From the NCBI GenBank assembly GCA_000508305.1, contig CP006977.1, positions 62,001 to 126,000 on the forward strand: DNA of 64,000 bases, read 5' to 3'. The DNA is from Sulfolobus acidocaldarius SUSAZ. GTDB lineage: Archaea; Thermoproteota; Thermoprotei_A; Sulfolobales; Sulfolobaceae. Below, piece by piece: positions 35,699-44,792 of this stretch (the first letter of the stretch is position 1; every line of letters starts with the position of its first letter). The position numbers and the translations under genes were made by a program. Under the pieces are notes generated by a model. That model did not search any database and had not been told where the DNA came from. It saw only the letters and a program-made list of their open reading frames with translations.

Positions 35699-36295
35699 AT
35701 GGTAACAGTAAAACGTTTTGAGATTGGAGATTATTTCACCAATTCATATTTGGTCATCGAGGAAGATGATTCAATACTCATAGACGTAGGTGGAGATCCC
35801 TCTGAGATCTTAGAATATATTAGAACTAATAATATTGATCTTAAGGCAATACTTGCAACACACGGGCATTTTGACCATGTTATTGGGGTTCCGTTAATTC
35901 AAAGACACTTTAAGGTTCCCTTCTACATGAGCAGAAAGGACGAAATAATATTAAGGTATGATAGTAGAACTAGAGAAATTAATGTGGACGGTGATCTGAA
36001 AGAAGGTGTTATTAATTTTGGTAAAATTTTGGTTAAAGTAATTGAAACACCAGGACATACACTTGGAAGCGTATCGTTTATGATTGAGGATAACTTGTTT
36101 ACAGGCGATACTTTATTTAACGAGAACATAGGGAGATATGATTTAGGTGGGGACAGGGAATACCTAAAGAAAAGTTTACGTAGGCTGATGGATTTAGAGG
36201 ATTTGCTTAACGTTTATCCAGGGCACGGATTCATTACTACACTAGGTTATGAAAAGTTAAATAATCCTTTCCTAAATGGTGAGATAGACTGGTAG
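35699..36295 (+). CDS. Metallo-beta-lactamase fold hydrolase (glyoxalase II-like)
   Basis: 198 residues. Zinc motif THGHFDHVIG (HxHxDH, about residue 56), TPGHTLGSVSFMI with His near 120, FTGDTLF with Asp near 137, and YPGHG with His near 180 give the full binuclear site. Glyoxalase II or hydroxyacylglutathione hydrolase-like; Sulfolobus has no glutathione, so the true thioester differs. ATG 35699 preferred over TTG 35696, with an AT-rich element about 26 bases upstream; leaderless. Confidence 0.85.
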   Translation: MVTVKRFEIGDYFTNSYLVIEEDDSILIDVGGDPSEILEYIRTNNIDLKAILATHGHFDHVIGVPLIQRHFKVPFYMSRKDEIILRYDSRTREINVDGDLKEGVINFGKILVKVIETPGHTLGSVSFMIEDNLFTGDTLFNENIGRYDLGGDREYLKKSLRRLMDLEDLLNVYPGHGFITTLGYEKLNNPFLNGEIDW

Positions 36296-36331
36296 GATTA
36301 AGTTTAAATTTCATTCTATTCATTTAGTTTT

Positions 36332-37618
36332 GTGTTTCCAGGAGTTTTCGAGCATTTACTATATCAATATACTTCTGCAATTCTCAGCGTTGCTTTCCTT
36401 ATATTCAACGGTCTATTTGCTGTAATATATGATCCTAAAAAAGTTATAGGGATTAAAGGTAGCCCTGATTATACTTTTACAGACATAACTGTACTCATTC
36501 CTGTATATAACGAAGTAGAGGATATATTTAGAAAAGTAATCAAGTCGGTTTCTAGTATGGGTTTAAAGTTCGTAGTAGTAGGAGATGGTATTAATCAGCC
36601 TTATAGGGCAATTACAGAACAGAATGGTGGTATTTTTATACAATTGAAAGAAAGAAGGGGAAAGAGATTTGCGTTATCGGAAGGCATGAGATATATAGAT
36701 ACAAGTCTAGTGTTACTGCTCGATAGTGATACTTTTATAGATAAAAAATCGTTGGAAAGGATGCTAAGCTATATGACAGAAGACGTAGGTGGTGTTTCAC
36801 CTAGCATAAGGGTCTGGAATAATGGAAACATATCATATTATTACGCTAATTTTTATGAGATTATGAGTGAAATAGTGAATAGAGCGACAAGTTATTTTGG
36901 AAGAACTATAATTCTCAGTGGACAATGTGTATTATATAAAACGTCAGCCATAAGGAACTATGTTATGTCAGACGATTTCACTAGTTCTAAGATATTCAAT
37001 ATTTCTTTGAAGATATCCGATGATAGAGATTTGACGGAATACATTATAGAAAAAGGATACAAGGCGATAAAAGCAATTGATGCAATTGCATATACAAAAC
37101 CTCCAGAAAATTTATCACAGTTTGTGAAACAAGTAGTAAGGTGGACTAGAGCAAACTATCTGTTTTTCATACGATCATTAAGGGATGGAAGCTTAAATCT
37201 AAGGGGAAACCTATACGTATTTGACACCATATATATGAATCTTCTACCTATCTTAGTTGTATTCTCCCTAGTTCCTCTTCAATATCCTCATTTTGATGTA
37301 TTTAGTATGCTTTCAGACTCCTTTACCTCTCTAGAAAGATTGAATATTGTTCAATTGATTTTAGGTGTTCCCATTAGAGCGCATTTACCTCCCTTTAATT
37401 TCGTTCTTGTATTTATTTTACCAAGAGTACTGAGTATTATAGGTAGTGTAACATTTCTATTGGTTATGATAAAAATTATGGAAAAAGAGAGGGGGAAAAC
37501 TTTGATGTATGGTATTATAGCGTTAATTGTTCAGTCGCTAGCATCATTCTATTCCATAGCCAGTATATGGAAACAAAGTTGGTCTTCTAGAGAGAAAAAC
37601 CGTAAATCCAAGAAATGA
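36332..37618 (+). CDS. Membrane glycosyltransferase family 2
   Basis: 428 residues. One N-terminal hydrophobic helix, a GT-A domain with VLIPVYNEVEDI near 52, LLLDSDTFIDKK near 128 (DxD), the acceptor-region DDRDLTEYIIEKG and QVVRWTRANYLFF (QxxRW) near 270, then three C-terminal membrane segments. This is the layout of hyaluronan/cellulose-synthase-like enzymes that polymerise and export sugar chains; exopolysaccharide or glycolipid synthesis is likely. GTG 36332 start, probably leaderless. Confidence 0.85.
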   Translation: MFPGVFEHLLYQYTSAILSVAFLIFNGLFAVIYDPKKVIGIKGSPDYTFTDITVLIPVYNEVEDIFRKVIKSVSSMGLKFVVVGDGINQPYRAITEQNGGIFIQLKERRGKRFALSEGMRYIDTSLVLLLDSDTFIDKKSLERMLSYMTEDVGGVSPSIRVWNNGNISYYYANFYEIMSEIVNRATSYFGRTIILSGQCVLYKTSAIRNYVMSDDFTSSKIFNISLKISDDRDLTEYIIEKGYKAIKAIDAIAYTKPPENLSQFVKQVVRWTRANYLFFIRSLRDGSLNLRGNLYVFDTIYMNLLPILVVFSLVPLQYPHFDVFSMLSDSFTSLERLNIVQLILGVPIRAHLPPFNFVLVFILPRVLSIIGSVTFLLVMIKIMEKERGKTLMYGIIALIVQSLASFYSIASIWKQSWSSREKNRKSKK

Positions 37619-37709
37619 ATAAAGTCTTTGTTGACGTTTTAAGGTTTTTGGTTTTGTTTCAGTATTTTTAGTACTAATTCTTTTAACTTAAGGTACATCC
37701 AGAATTAGT

Positions 37710-40169
37710 GTGGGAAAGGCACCGTTCATTACGTTCTTGATAATTGCTATTATACTTTCGCCAATAGTGTTGATGATTCAAAATAATTTCGTATACTCAG
37801 ACTCTCCTTTCTTGACACCTCAATATTCCAGTGTAAGAGTCGATCAAATTTTAGTTAAAGATTTTAATTACTCGTCATATGACAATATTTACATAATAGC
37901 GTCTGGAAATTACTCGCAGATATTAGATAAACTAAACAATTCATTACGCTACCTCTCTCACGACTCTAAATTAATTACACCATACGAATACCTTAAAATG
38001 TTTAATGAAACATTACAAAATTATTCTAAACCGTTAATAGAAGAAATTTACACTAAAATATTACCACTCTACTATCTATATGGAAATCTTACCCTCGAGA
38101 AGTTAATTATTCTATCTAACTTTACGTATTTCACATACCAATTGAACGTAACTTATGGAATTCCTCAAGGTAAATTTAACTCTAATAGTACTCAGGCAGT
38201 ACTTTTTAAACAAATCTTTTTGGCACAGCCTGGTTCATTTCTTGAAAAAGCCAGGAATGCTAGTCTATATGTTTTCCGTGATCCCTTTATATTATTATTT
38301 TCTTTCGCAAACTATAGTAACACATCACTTGCTTACAAGACTATTATGAATTTCAGTAATTACTCATATCTTATTTATTTATTAACAGGTAAAAGTATAC
38401 CCGAGTCCGCCTTAGAAAACCCTTATGTATATGCAGAGAAGTTAGTTTTTAGTAAAGTCTATACTTTAAATCTATCTATTTCTAACTTTCATAAGGACAA
38501 TCAGTGGTTATTCATAGTACAAGTTCCGTCAAACGAGAGTTTACAGAATATTGAGAAGTTTATCTCCAGCATTAATTACACAGTTACGGGTCACCTACCA
38601 GTTTATGCAGATTCTGCGTCAACCACGGAGTCAGATTTACGGGTAATTGATATTGTAACTATTTTACTGGTCGCAATTCTCTTATCTGTTTTAATTAGGG
38701 CATTAGTACCAATAATTCTCCTCATTATCAGTGCTGTTATAGGTTTGGAAATAGCATACACTGCATTATACATATCCACCTTTCTAGGTTATTCTATATA
38801 CTATATTTCTGGTCTGGTTATTCCACCAATAGTGTTTGGGATTACCATAGATTACTCAGTACTATTTTTATATAGATATTTTGAGGAGGTATCTAAAGGC
38901 AGTACATTTCCATTAAATAAAGCCTATAGGAATGCTAGAAAAGCAATTCTCTTCAGCGGGTTAAGTATAGGCTTAGGTTTCTTATCATTTCTTATATCTC
39001 CTTCTCCTTTACTTAAAAATATAGGAATAGCATTAGTTATAGCTAGCTTATCTGCACTAATCCCGTCTATTCTCTTCATGAAGAGTGCTTTAAGTATAGT
39101 GCCCATTAAGTATTTGAAGTTTCCTAGAAAGCAATTACCAAGTTCCATTGATATAAGACAACAGTACCTTTCTAAAGTGAGTAGAAAATCAATAAACTAT
39201 AGATATATTGTATTAGCCTCTATGATTCTTATTGCAATATTTAGTTATTTAGTTTTTATTCACGGGAGTACAAATGGTGACATAAGTGAGATTGTATCAC
39301 CAAATAGTAAAGTGTTGGTGGGAGAAAAAGAGTTAAATAATTTCTTCAATTACAGTGTGGATTACGTTATAATAAAAGGGAATCCAAATCAGTCATACAG
39401 TCAAATCTACAGCCTATCTAAATATGTAATAGATAGAGGCGGCTTCATAATAGGACCAGCTGGTATAGGTAGAACTCTCTTAAATACTACCACAGAATTA
39501 ACTAATTTCTTCTTCACAGGCAATTACACACTTGTTGAGATTTATATCCCATCTCCTGTGTTTAGTAATCAAGCCATAAACTTCACTGAAAACCTTATAA
39601 AGATGGGTTACCTTGTGGGCGGTGCTAATGCGGAGAGGGTAGATATAATTGACAATACTGTCTCGATTTATTACAGTTTTGTGTTACCTGTAACTATATT
39701 GATTATCACACTTTATCTTGGTCTTGTCTTAGGTTCTATTATAGTTCCCATAAGGCTTTCACTAACACTTCTTCTGAGTTCATTATTTGGTGTTGCTTTA
39801 CTGCACATAATATTTGGTAGTGTGTATTGGTTATCTCCACTTATAGTCTTTGCCATAATGTATAGTTTAGGTATTGACTACGACATGTTCATAATAGTCA
39901 GGATCCTAGAGGAGGAGGGTAATGAGGAGGAGCGTATTGTTAAAAGTGTGGAAAGCACTGGTCTTGCAGTTACTGCTGCAGGTCTCATTTTAGCAGGTGC
40001 ATTTATGTCGCTGATTGTGTCCAACATGAGATTCTTACAGGAGATTGGTTTAGCGGTTGGTTTAACTATATTGTTTGATACATTCATAGTTAGACCGATA
40101 CTTGTACCGGCAGTTATGAGTATACTTAAAAAATATAATTGGTGGCCAACAACTAAAACCAAGAGCTAA
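37710..40169 (+). CDS. MMPL/RND superfamily membrane transporter
   Basis: 819 residues. One N-terminal helix, a large outside domain rich in N-glycosylation sequons, a first six-helix bundle (about 310-460) with GLVIPPIVFGITIDYSVLFLYRYFEE, a second outside domain, and a second six-helix bundle (about 640-810) with IVFAIMYSLGIDYDMFIIVRILEE. The repeated GI(T/D)xDY motif is the proton-relay signature of MMPL transporters. Role in lipid or glycolipid export, or solute extrusion, is likely. Adjacent GT2 gene suggests cell-surface glycan or lipid work. Confidence 0.87.
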   Translation: MGKAPFITFLIIAIILSPIVLMIQNNFVYSDSPFLTPQYSSVRVDQILVKDFNYSSYDNIYIIASGNYSQILDKLNNSLRYLSHDSKLITPYEYLKMFNETLQNYSKPLIEEIYTKILPLYYLYGNLTLEKLIILSNFTYFTYQLNVTYGIPQGKFNSNSTQAVLFKQIFLAQPGSFLEKARNASLYVFRDPFILLFSFANYSNTSLAYKTIMNFSNYSYLIYLLTGKSIPESALENPYVYAEKLVFSKVYTLNLSISNFHKDNQWLFIVQVPSNESLQNIEKFISSINYTVTGHLPVYADSASTTESDLRVIDIVTILLVAILLSVLIRALVPIILLIISAVIGLEIAYTALYISTFLGYSIYYISGLVIPPIVFGITIDYSVLFLYRYFEEVSKGSTFPLNKAYRNARKAILFSGLSIGLGFLSFLISPSPLLKNIGIALVIASLSALIPSILFMKSALSIVPIKYLKFPRKQLPSSIDIRQQYLSKVSRKSINYRYIVLASMILIAIFSYLVFIHGSTNGDISEIVSPNSKVLVGEKELNNFFNYSVDYVIIKGNPNQSYSQIYSLSKYVIDRGGFIIGPAGIGRTLLNTTTELTNFFFTGNYTLVEIYIPSPVFSNQAINFTENLIKMGYLVGGANAERVDIIDNTVSIYYSFVLPVTILIITLYLGLVLGSIIVPIRLSLTLLLSSLFGVALLHIIFGSVYWLSPLIVFAIMYSLGIDYDMFIIVRILEEEGNEEERIVKSVESTGLAVTAAGLILAGAFMSLIVSNMRFLQEIGLAVGLTILFDTFIVRPILVPAVMSILKKYNWWPTTKTKS

Positions 40170-40174
40170 AACTG

Positions 40175-40223
40175 GTGATGAGCCTTACAAGGGCTGAGCT
40201 ATGATGTCCTGGATCCTTGCTGA
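40175..40223 (+). ncRNA. C/D box sRNA (2'-O-methylation guide)
   Basis: Near-canonical architecture: C GTGATGA (40175-40181), 12-nt guide GCCTTACAAGGG, D' CTGA (40194-40197), 3-nt spacer, C' ATGATGT (40201-40207, one mismatch), 12-nt guide CCTGGATCCTTG, D CTGA (40220-40223). Flanking ACTG/TAGT may form a short terminal stem. It fills the gap between the MMPL stop (40169) and tmcA. Archaeal guides of this type direct fibrillarin to rRNA or tRNA; the targets were not identified here. Confidence 0.88.
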
Positions 40224-40258
40224 TAGTTTTAATTTTTAGCCGAATATTGTATATTGGA

Positions 40259-42475
40259 TTGATAAATACTATCAATTTTAATGAGGAATTTAGAAAAGCT
40301 TTAAACTACAACTATAGGCTTTTGAGTATTCATCTAGGTAATTGGGAGAAATCAACATTTGATTTGTTGCAGGTCTATGAGGAATTCAGGAAACCTGAGA
40401 AAGCATTATATGCTTTTCACCCTTGGATAGAAGGTGCAAAAGATAGATTCTTTAAATTTAAGAAAAATATCCCCAATCTCCTTGATCTGGATTACAGTAA
40501 CTACAACAAGATATTGGGAGGAACCTATGATGTAGTCATATTGGACTTAGTGGACGACTTTAGACCCAATTATATTTCTGCACTTGTGGATTTGGTGAGG
40601 GGAGGAGGTTTAATAATACTATATTCCGATGATCTCCAAAGAAACAAGCTTTACAAGAACTCCATCCAGAGAAACGGTATTGCGGACAGCTATTTTGAGG
40701 AGAGGTTTCTTAGAATGGCTAAGTCTTATCCTGGAGTATTTCTCTTCGTCAATGATAAGCTAGAAAGCTTTAACACATTTAAGACGGATCAGCTTTCTAT
40801 TGCTAATTCCAAGTTAAACCCTAGAAAATCTAGGATTAATTATAAGTTGTACAGTCTATGTTTTACCGATGATCAGGCGAAGGTCTTAGATGAGTCTCTG
40901 TTTATCTTGGAAGAGGGAAGAAGAGTGTTAACCATTACTGCCCCAAGGGGAAGGGGTAAAAGTTCTTCTATAGGTTTATTTCTCTCACATTTGAGTACTC
41001 TTAACATCTCTTTAGATGTTATTATAACTTCTCCTTCATATTATTCTTCGATAGAAATTATTTCTTTTCTGATAAAGGGTTTGGATCAGCTGGGTAAAAG
41101 ATATTCCATAACTAAGTCTAGAGAGGGCAAAGTAATGGGTATCATATCTGGAGCTTTAAGAGTAAAATGGTTAGCCCCAGATGTGGCAAAAGATTATCAA
41201 GGAGATATAATAGTAATAGATGAAGCTGCATCGATAGGCACTGAGACATTGGATTACATAGTTAGAAGTTGGGAGAAAGTAATTCTTGTGACTACGATTC
41301 ATGGGTATGAAGGTACCGGCAAAGCCTTCTTAAAGTATCTTAATGCTCTTAGGGAGGATAAAAGTATAAAGTTTAAACACGTGACCTTAGAGAAGCCTAT
41401 AAGGTATGCTAAGGGAGACCCAATAGAGAGATTTATATATGATGTCATGCTTCTAGATGTAGAACCAAAGAAAGAGAATGAAAACTTAGAGTTTACAGAA
41501 ATAGATAGAAAAGAACTATTTGAAAAGGATCATCTATTAAGGCAGGTTTACGGAATTCTTGTCTCTGCCCATTATAGGAATTCCCCGGATGACTTAATGA
41601 TACTAGGAGATCATCATTTTCAACGTATTTTTTCATTAGGAAAGATTGCAGTTGCACAGGTTATAGAGGAGGGTTCACTAGAAAAAGGAGAAATAGATAG
41701 AATTTTGAATGGTAGTGGATTAGAAGGACATCTGATTCCTTATAAGCTTACGCTATACGAGAGACTTCAGGAATTTGGAAAGTATAGGGGTTGGCGTATC
41801 ATGAGAATTGCGGTTCAACCAGATGTTCAAAACAAGGGATTTGGTAGCAAACTATTGTGGAGTGTTGTTGAGAGAGGTAAAAGAGAGGGTATTGATTGGA
41901 TAGGCGCATCCTTTGTGGCAGATCATAGAGTAGTGAAATTCTGGCTTAATAATGGTTTCACTCCTGTACATTTATCTAGCAGAAAAAATGAAGGTCTTAA
42001 CGGATATTCTATTGTAGTACTTAAAGCCTTGAATGAGGCTGTAGAGCCAATAATTAACAGATTATCAGTATTACTCAGGTTTAAGATTCTGCATACTGCT
42101 CACCAGTTATATTTTAATGTTAATCCCCTTTTGCTCTCAAAAATCCTGAGGGGTATTAATATTGACAGTAAATCATCTAGCTATCCTGTAAGTTTTCCCA
42201 AGGAGTATTGTTATAAAATAGAGTCTTATTTGAAGGGAATACTGGAATATAATAGTGTTGCAGATGGTATTCACGCTGTTACTCAGTATTATTTTCTTGA
42301 TCCCGATCACTTCTTAGAAGAAAGAGAGGAAGCAGTTTTAATAGCTAGAACACTTCAGGGCAAAAGCTGGTATCATATTTCATTAAGTACTGGAATAGAC
42401 AGGAGACTAGTGGAAGAATATATGAGATCTTCTATAAACAAAATATATATGAAATACTGTGATAGAGTGTTATGA
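40259..42475 (+). CDS. tmcA: tRNA(Met) cytidine acetyltransferase TmcA
   Basis: 738 residues from TTG 40259. Order: N-terminal domain (to about 190), RecD-like ATPase with TAPRGRGKSSSIGL (Walker A, near 225) and IVIDEAASIGTETLD (Walker B), then a GNAT domain with AVQPDVQNKGFGSKLLWSVVERG (acetyl-CoA binding, near 530) and a C-terminal tail. Makes N4-acetylcytidine in tRNA, helping heat stability. The open frame reaches TTG 40217, but that codon lies inside the C/D sRNA D box region, while TTTTAATTTTTA at 40227-40238 is placed as a TATA box for a leaderless start at 40259. Confidence 0.9.
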   Translation: MINTINFNEEFRKALNYNYRLLSIHLGNWEKSTFDLLQVYEEFRKPEKALYAFHPWIEGAKDRFFKFKKNIPNLLDLDYSNYNKILGGTYDVVILDLVDDFRPNYISALVDLVRGGGLIILYSDDLQRNKLYKNSIQRNGIADSYFEERFLRMAKSYPGVFLFVNDKLESFNTFKTDQLSIANSKLNPRKSRINYKLYSLCFTDDQAKVLDESLFILEEGRRVLTITAPRGRGKSSSIGLFLSHLSTLNISLDVIITSPSYYSSIEIISFLIKGLDQLGKRYSITKSREGKVMGIISGALRVKWLAPDVAKDYQGDIIVIDEAASIGTETLDYIVRSWEKVILVTTIHGYEGTGKAFLKYLNALREDKSIKFKHVTLEKPIRYAKGDPIERFIYDVMLLDVEPKKENENLEFTEIDRKELFEKDHLLRQVYGILVSAHYRNSPDDLMILGDHHFQRIFSLGKIAVAQVIEEGSLEKGEIDRILNGSGLEGHLIPYKLTLYERLQEFGKYRGWRIMRIAVQPDVQNKGFGSKLLWSVVERGKREGIDWIGASFVADHRVVKFWLNNGFTPVHLSSRKNEGLNGYSIVVLKALNEAVEPIINRLSVLLRFKILHTAHQLYFNVNPLLLSKILRGINIDSKSSSYPVSFPKEYCYKIESYLKGILEYNSVADGIHAVTQYYFLDPDHFLEEREEAVLIARTLQGKSWYHISLSTGIDRRLVEEYMRSSINKIYMKYCDRVL

Positions 42476-42512
42476 TAAGATTTATTTCATTCTGAAGTGA
42501 TATTAAGTCTCA

Positions 42513-43493
42513 ATGAGACTCATATCTAAACTAATATTAATTTATTTTATTATAGAATTAGCTATATTTGTTGGTGTTTCCTCAATACCTTATAATAATC
42601 CAGCCTTAGTGCAGGAGTACAACTCAATGGAAAGTGGAATTTATTCCATGCCATACTTTAGTCAGGTAAATGAAATATTCTCTCATAACCTTTTAATTGC
42701 CACAATAGATTTTATCCCTGTAATCGGTGCGATATTCTTTGGTATATCTATTGGTCAGACCGCATATTTACTAAGCGTAGTTGCTACCAGCCGGAATGTG
42801 CCATCCTTTTTAGTTGCAATAGCACTTTTAACACTTCCTCACTCTGCTGTCGAATTACCAACTTATGCAATAGCAGTGGCTGCTGGTACGTATGTTATTG
42901 TAAAACGAAAGGATTGGAAAAGATATCTTCTCATGTATCCACTTATCCCTATCGAACTTTTCCTAGCTGCTCTTATTGAGTCTGCAATAATTACATTTTC
43001 AGGATTTAACCCATATCTATTGTGGCCTGCATCCATAGGGTCGTTACTTTTAGTATATTTTCTCTATCAAAGGATTCAGAAGTTTGCGGAATCATTAATT
43101 AAAACACAAAATATGCAACCTGTCTCAGCTGGAACATCAGCTTTAGGAAGTGTTCCGATCTATGCCTCTTATTATAATAATTTTAAGAACGTTATGTCAC
43201 AGGCTATTCAGTACGAAGTTAGATCTGATTTCACTAATGCTGTTAATAATTACTGGTTAGCTGTGATCTTTCTCATAGACGCTATAGCAACAAAAATGAA
43301 TATGCCTTATTACACGAAACAAGATTTGGATAATGTAATAAGCTATCTATCTCAGAGAGAGCCTGGATTATTTGACGACTATAATAGAGCTTTTCAGTAC
43401 AAACTGAGTAATGACATACCACAGTTTCTACAGACAGTCAAAATTCTTATTCCTAGACTAGATAGGATTTACATAAGTTTACAGAATTTCTAA
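42513..43493 (+). CDS. SpoIIM/DUF95-like membrane protein
   Basis: 326 residues. Six hydrophobic segments in the first about 185 residues with IFSHNLLIATIDFIPVIGAIFFG and LLTLPHSAVELPTYAIAVAAGT, resembling the stage II sporulation protein M family, which in archaea has no sporulation role. The C-terminal about 120 residues are soluble and helical (AVNNYWLAVIFLIDAIATKMNMPYYTKQ). Convergent with the exonuclease gene, overlapping by 15 bases. Function unknown. Confidence 0.7.
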   Translation: MRLISKLILIYFIIELAIFVGVSSIPYNNPALVQEYNSMESGIYSMPYFSQVNEIFSHNLLIATIDFIPVIGAIFFGISIGQTAYLLSVVATSRNVPSFLVAIALLTLPHSAVELPTYAIAVAAGTYVIVKRKDWKRYLLMYPLIPIELFLAALIESAIITFSGFNPYLLWPASIGSLLLVYFLYQRIQKFAESLIKTQNMQPVSAGTSALGSVPIYASYYNNFKNVMSQAIQYEVRSDFTNAVNNYWLAVIFLIDAIATKMNMPYYTKQDLDNVISYLSQREPGLFDDYNRAFQYKLSNDIPQFLQTVKILIPRLDRIYISLQNF

Positions 43494-44204
43494 ATAAACA
43501 GGATAATGGTCTGATCCTTCTATTTTAATTATCTTACTATCCTTAATCCTATCCTTAATTTCACTAGATACGATACAGTAGTCTATTCTCATTGCTTTCC
43601 ATTTCTCCAAGTAACTTTTCCAGGAATATTCTATTTTATTTCCGTTTACAAATCTATAAGAGTCAACAAAATCTGTGGATAATATTTTGTTTATCCAACC
43701 TCTCTCCTCACTCGTTAACCCGGGTTCTTTCTCGTCCCAAAAAGTTGAATCTATTTTGTCCCTTGCCACATTTAAGTCTCCACAAAGTATTACTGGCTTT
43801 CTCCTTCTCAGTTCTAGCATAAACTTCTCGATCTCCAAATCGAATTTAATCTTATAATCTAGTCTATTCAGATCATCTCCTGCCCTTGGAAAGTAGGCAT
43901 TTATGATAAAATAATCATCGAGTTCGATCGTTATCACTCTTCCCTCTTCATCAAACTCATTTATGCCTAGTCCCTTGATTACTGATACTGGCTTAATTTT
44001 GGAGATAGTTAGGACTCCGCTATAGCCTTTTTTCTTTGACGGAAAGGGAAATAAATTACTCCCACTTAGAGCTATATCAAGTGGTATTTCATTTGTCCTA
44101 ATTTCCTGGAGCATGGTTATGTCATAATCATTAATTACCCGTTGTAGGGCTCCCTTACGCAATATTGCTTTTATTCCGTTTACATTCCATGAAAGTATTT
44201 TCAT
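43479..44204 (-). CDS. xthA: Exodeoxyribonuclease III / AP endonuclease
   Basis: 241 residues. Motifs: ILSWNVNGIKAILRKG, MLQEIRTNE, NAYFPRAG, CGDLNVARDKIDS, and GSDHYPVYLEIL at the end, including catalytic Asp-Asn and Asp-His pairs. Removes abasic sites and 3' blocks in base excision repair. Usual length for the family. TTTTTAAG at about 44227-44234 is a candidate TATA box for a leaderless start at 44204. Confidence 0.93.
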   Translation of the reverse strand: MKILSWNVNGIKAILRKGALQRVINDYDITMLQEIRTNEIPLDIALSGSNLFPFPSKKKGYSGVLTISKIKPVSVIKGLGINEFDEEGRVITIELDDYFIINAYFPRAGDDLNRLDYKIKFDLEIEKFMLELRRRKPVILCGDLNVARDKIDSTFWDEKEPGLTSEERGWINKILSTDFVDSYRFVNGNKIEYSWKSYLEKWKAMRIDYCIVSSEIKDRIKDSKIIKIEGSDHYPVYLEIL

Positions 44205-44275
44205 TGGTTGAAGATTTTATATAAGGACTTAAAAATGGTTAGGTAATTGCGCATAATTTAAAAAATAAACTGAGT

Positions 44276-44291
44276 AAGTGAGGCCTCACTT
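44276..44291. repeat. Perfect 16-bp palindrome between xthA and tusA
   Basis: AAGTGAGGCCTCACTT reads the same on both strands. It lies about 72 bases from the xthA start and 175 from tusA, in a divergent intergenic region. A dimeric regulator site or a remnant of a mobile end are possible; no matching copy was seen elsewhere in the window. Confidence 0.5.
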
Positions 44292-44416
44292 GTAAATTTG
44301 GCAAAACCTTAAGGATATAATTTCTATTTAATGTCGGGTTGGAATAAAAGTAGGTAATGTAGTAAGTTTAAGTATTTTCCACAAAGTTTATCGTTTAATG
44401 ACCTGAAAATATGTGA

Positions 44417-44440
44417 AAAAAGTTTTGTCTAAAACTTTTT
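44417..44440. promoter_or_regulatory. 10-bp perfect inverted repeat over the tusA promoter
   Basis: AAAAAGTTTT, loop GTCT, AAAACTTTTT. The right arm and the following TTTTTAGTTA lie about 26-35 bases before the tusA ATG (44467), where the TATA box should be, so a protein bound here would block transcription. It could also act as a weak hairpin, but nothing upstream on the plus strand needs a terminator. Confidence 0.5.
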
Positions 44441-44466
44441 AGTTACGCCTTTATTCTGTTATAATT

Positions 44467-44727
44467 ATGGTTGAAGTGATTGATGCAACAAAATTGGAAT
44501 GCCCTGAGCCATTTATGAAGACAGTAGCAAAGTTAATGGGTATGAAGGAAGGGACTGTAAAAGTGATGTTTAAGGACCCTAAATGTGTGGACATGATAGT
44601 TGAAGCAGTGAAGCTGATGGATTGCAATGTTCTTGAAAATACAAAACAAGGAGATGTTTTCAGTATAACCATTCAGAAAACTAGTTCTAGTAAAACTCCA
44701 AAAGAGATTAAAGCCAGTGGTTGTTAG
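44467..44727 (+). CDS. tusA: TusA/SirA-like sulfur carrier protein
   Basis: 86 residues. The motif VIDATKLECPEPFMKTVAKLM contains the CPxP sulfur-accepting Cys (about residue 12), followed by GTVKVMFKDPKCVDMIVEAV and a beta strand. TusA-like proteins carry sulfane sulfur to tRNA thiolation, molybdopterin or sulfur oxidation. A C-terminal Cys (ASGC) and Cys38/Cys53 are extra cysteines. No DsrE or heterodisulfide reductase genes lie beside it. Likely controlled through the inverted repeat at 44417-44440. Confidence 0.85.
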   Translation: MVEVIDATKLECPEPFMKTVAKLMGMKEGTVKVMFKDPKCVDMIVEAVKLMDCNVLENTKQGDVFSITIQKTSSSKTPKEIKASGC

Positions 44728-44792
44728 AAAGGTTTCAAAGAAAAATAGTATATATTTTTAGGTTTATAAAATATAATATTAGTAAAAATTTT

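Noticed and set aside
40217-40258. N-terminal extension of TmcA from TTG 40217
   Set aside because: The extra 14 codons overlap the D box of the C/D sRNA and a TATA box; TTG 40259 matches a leaderless start.
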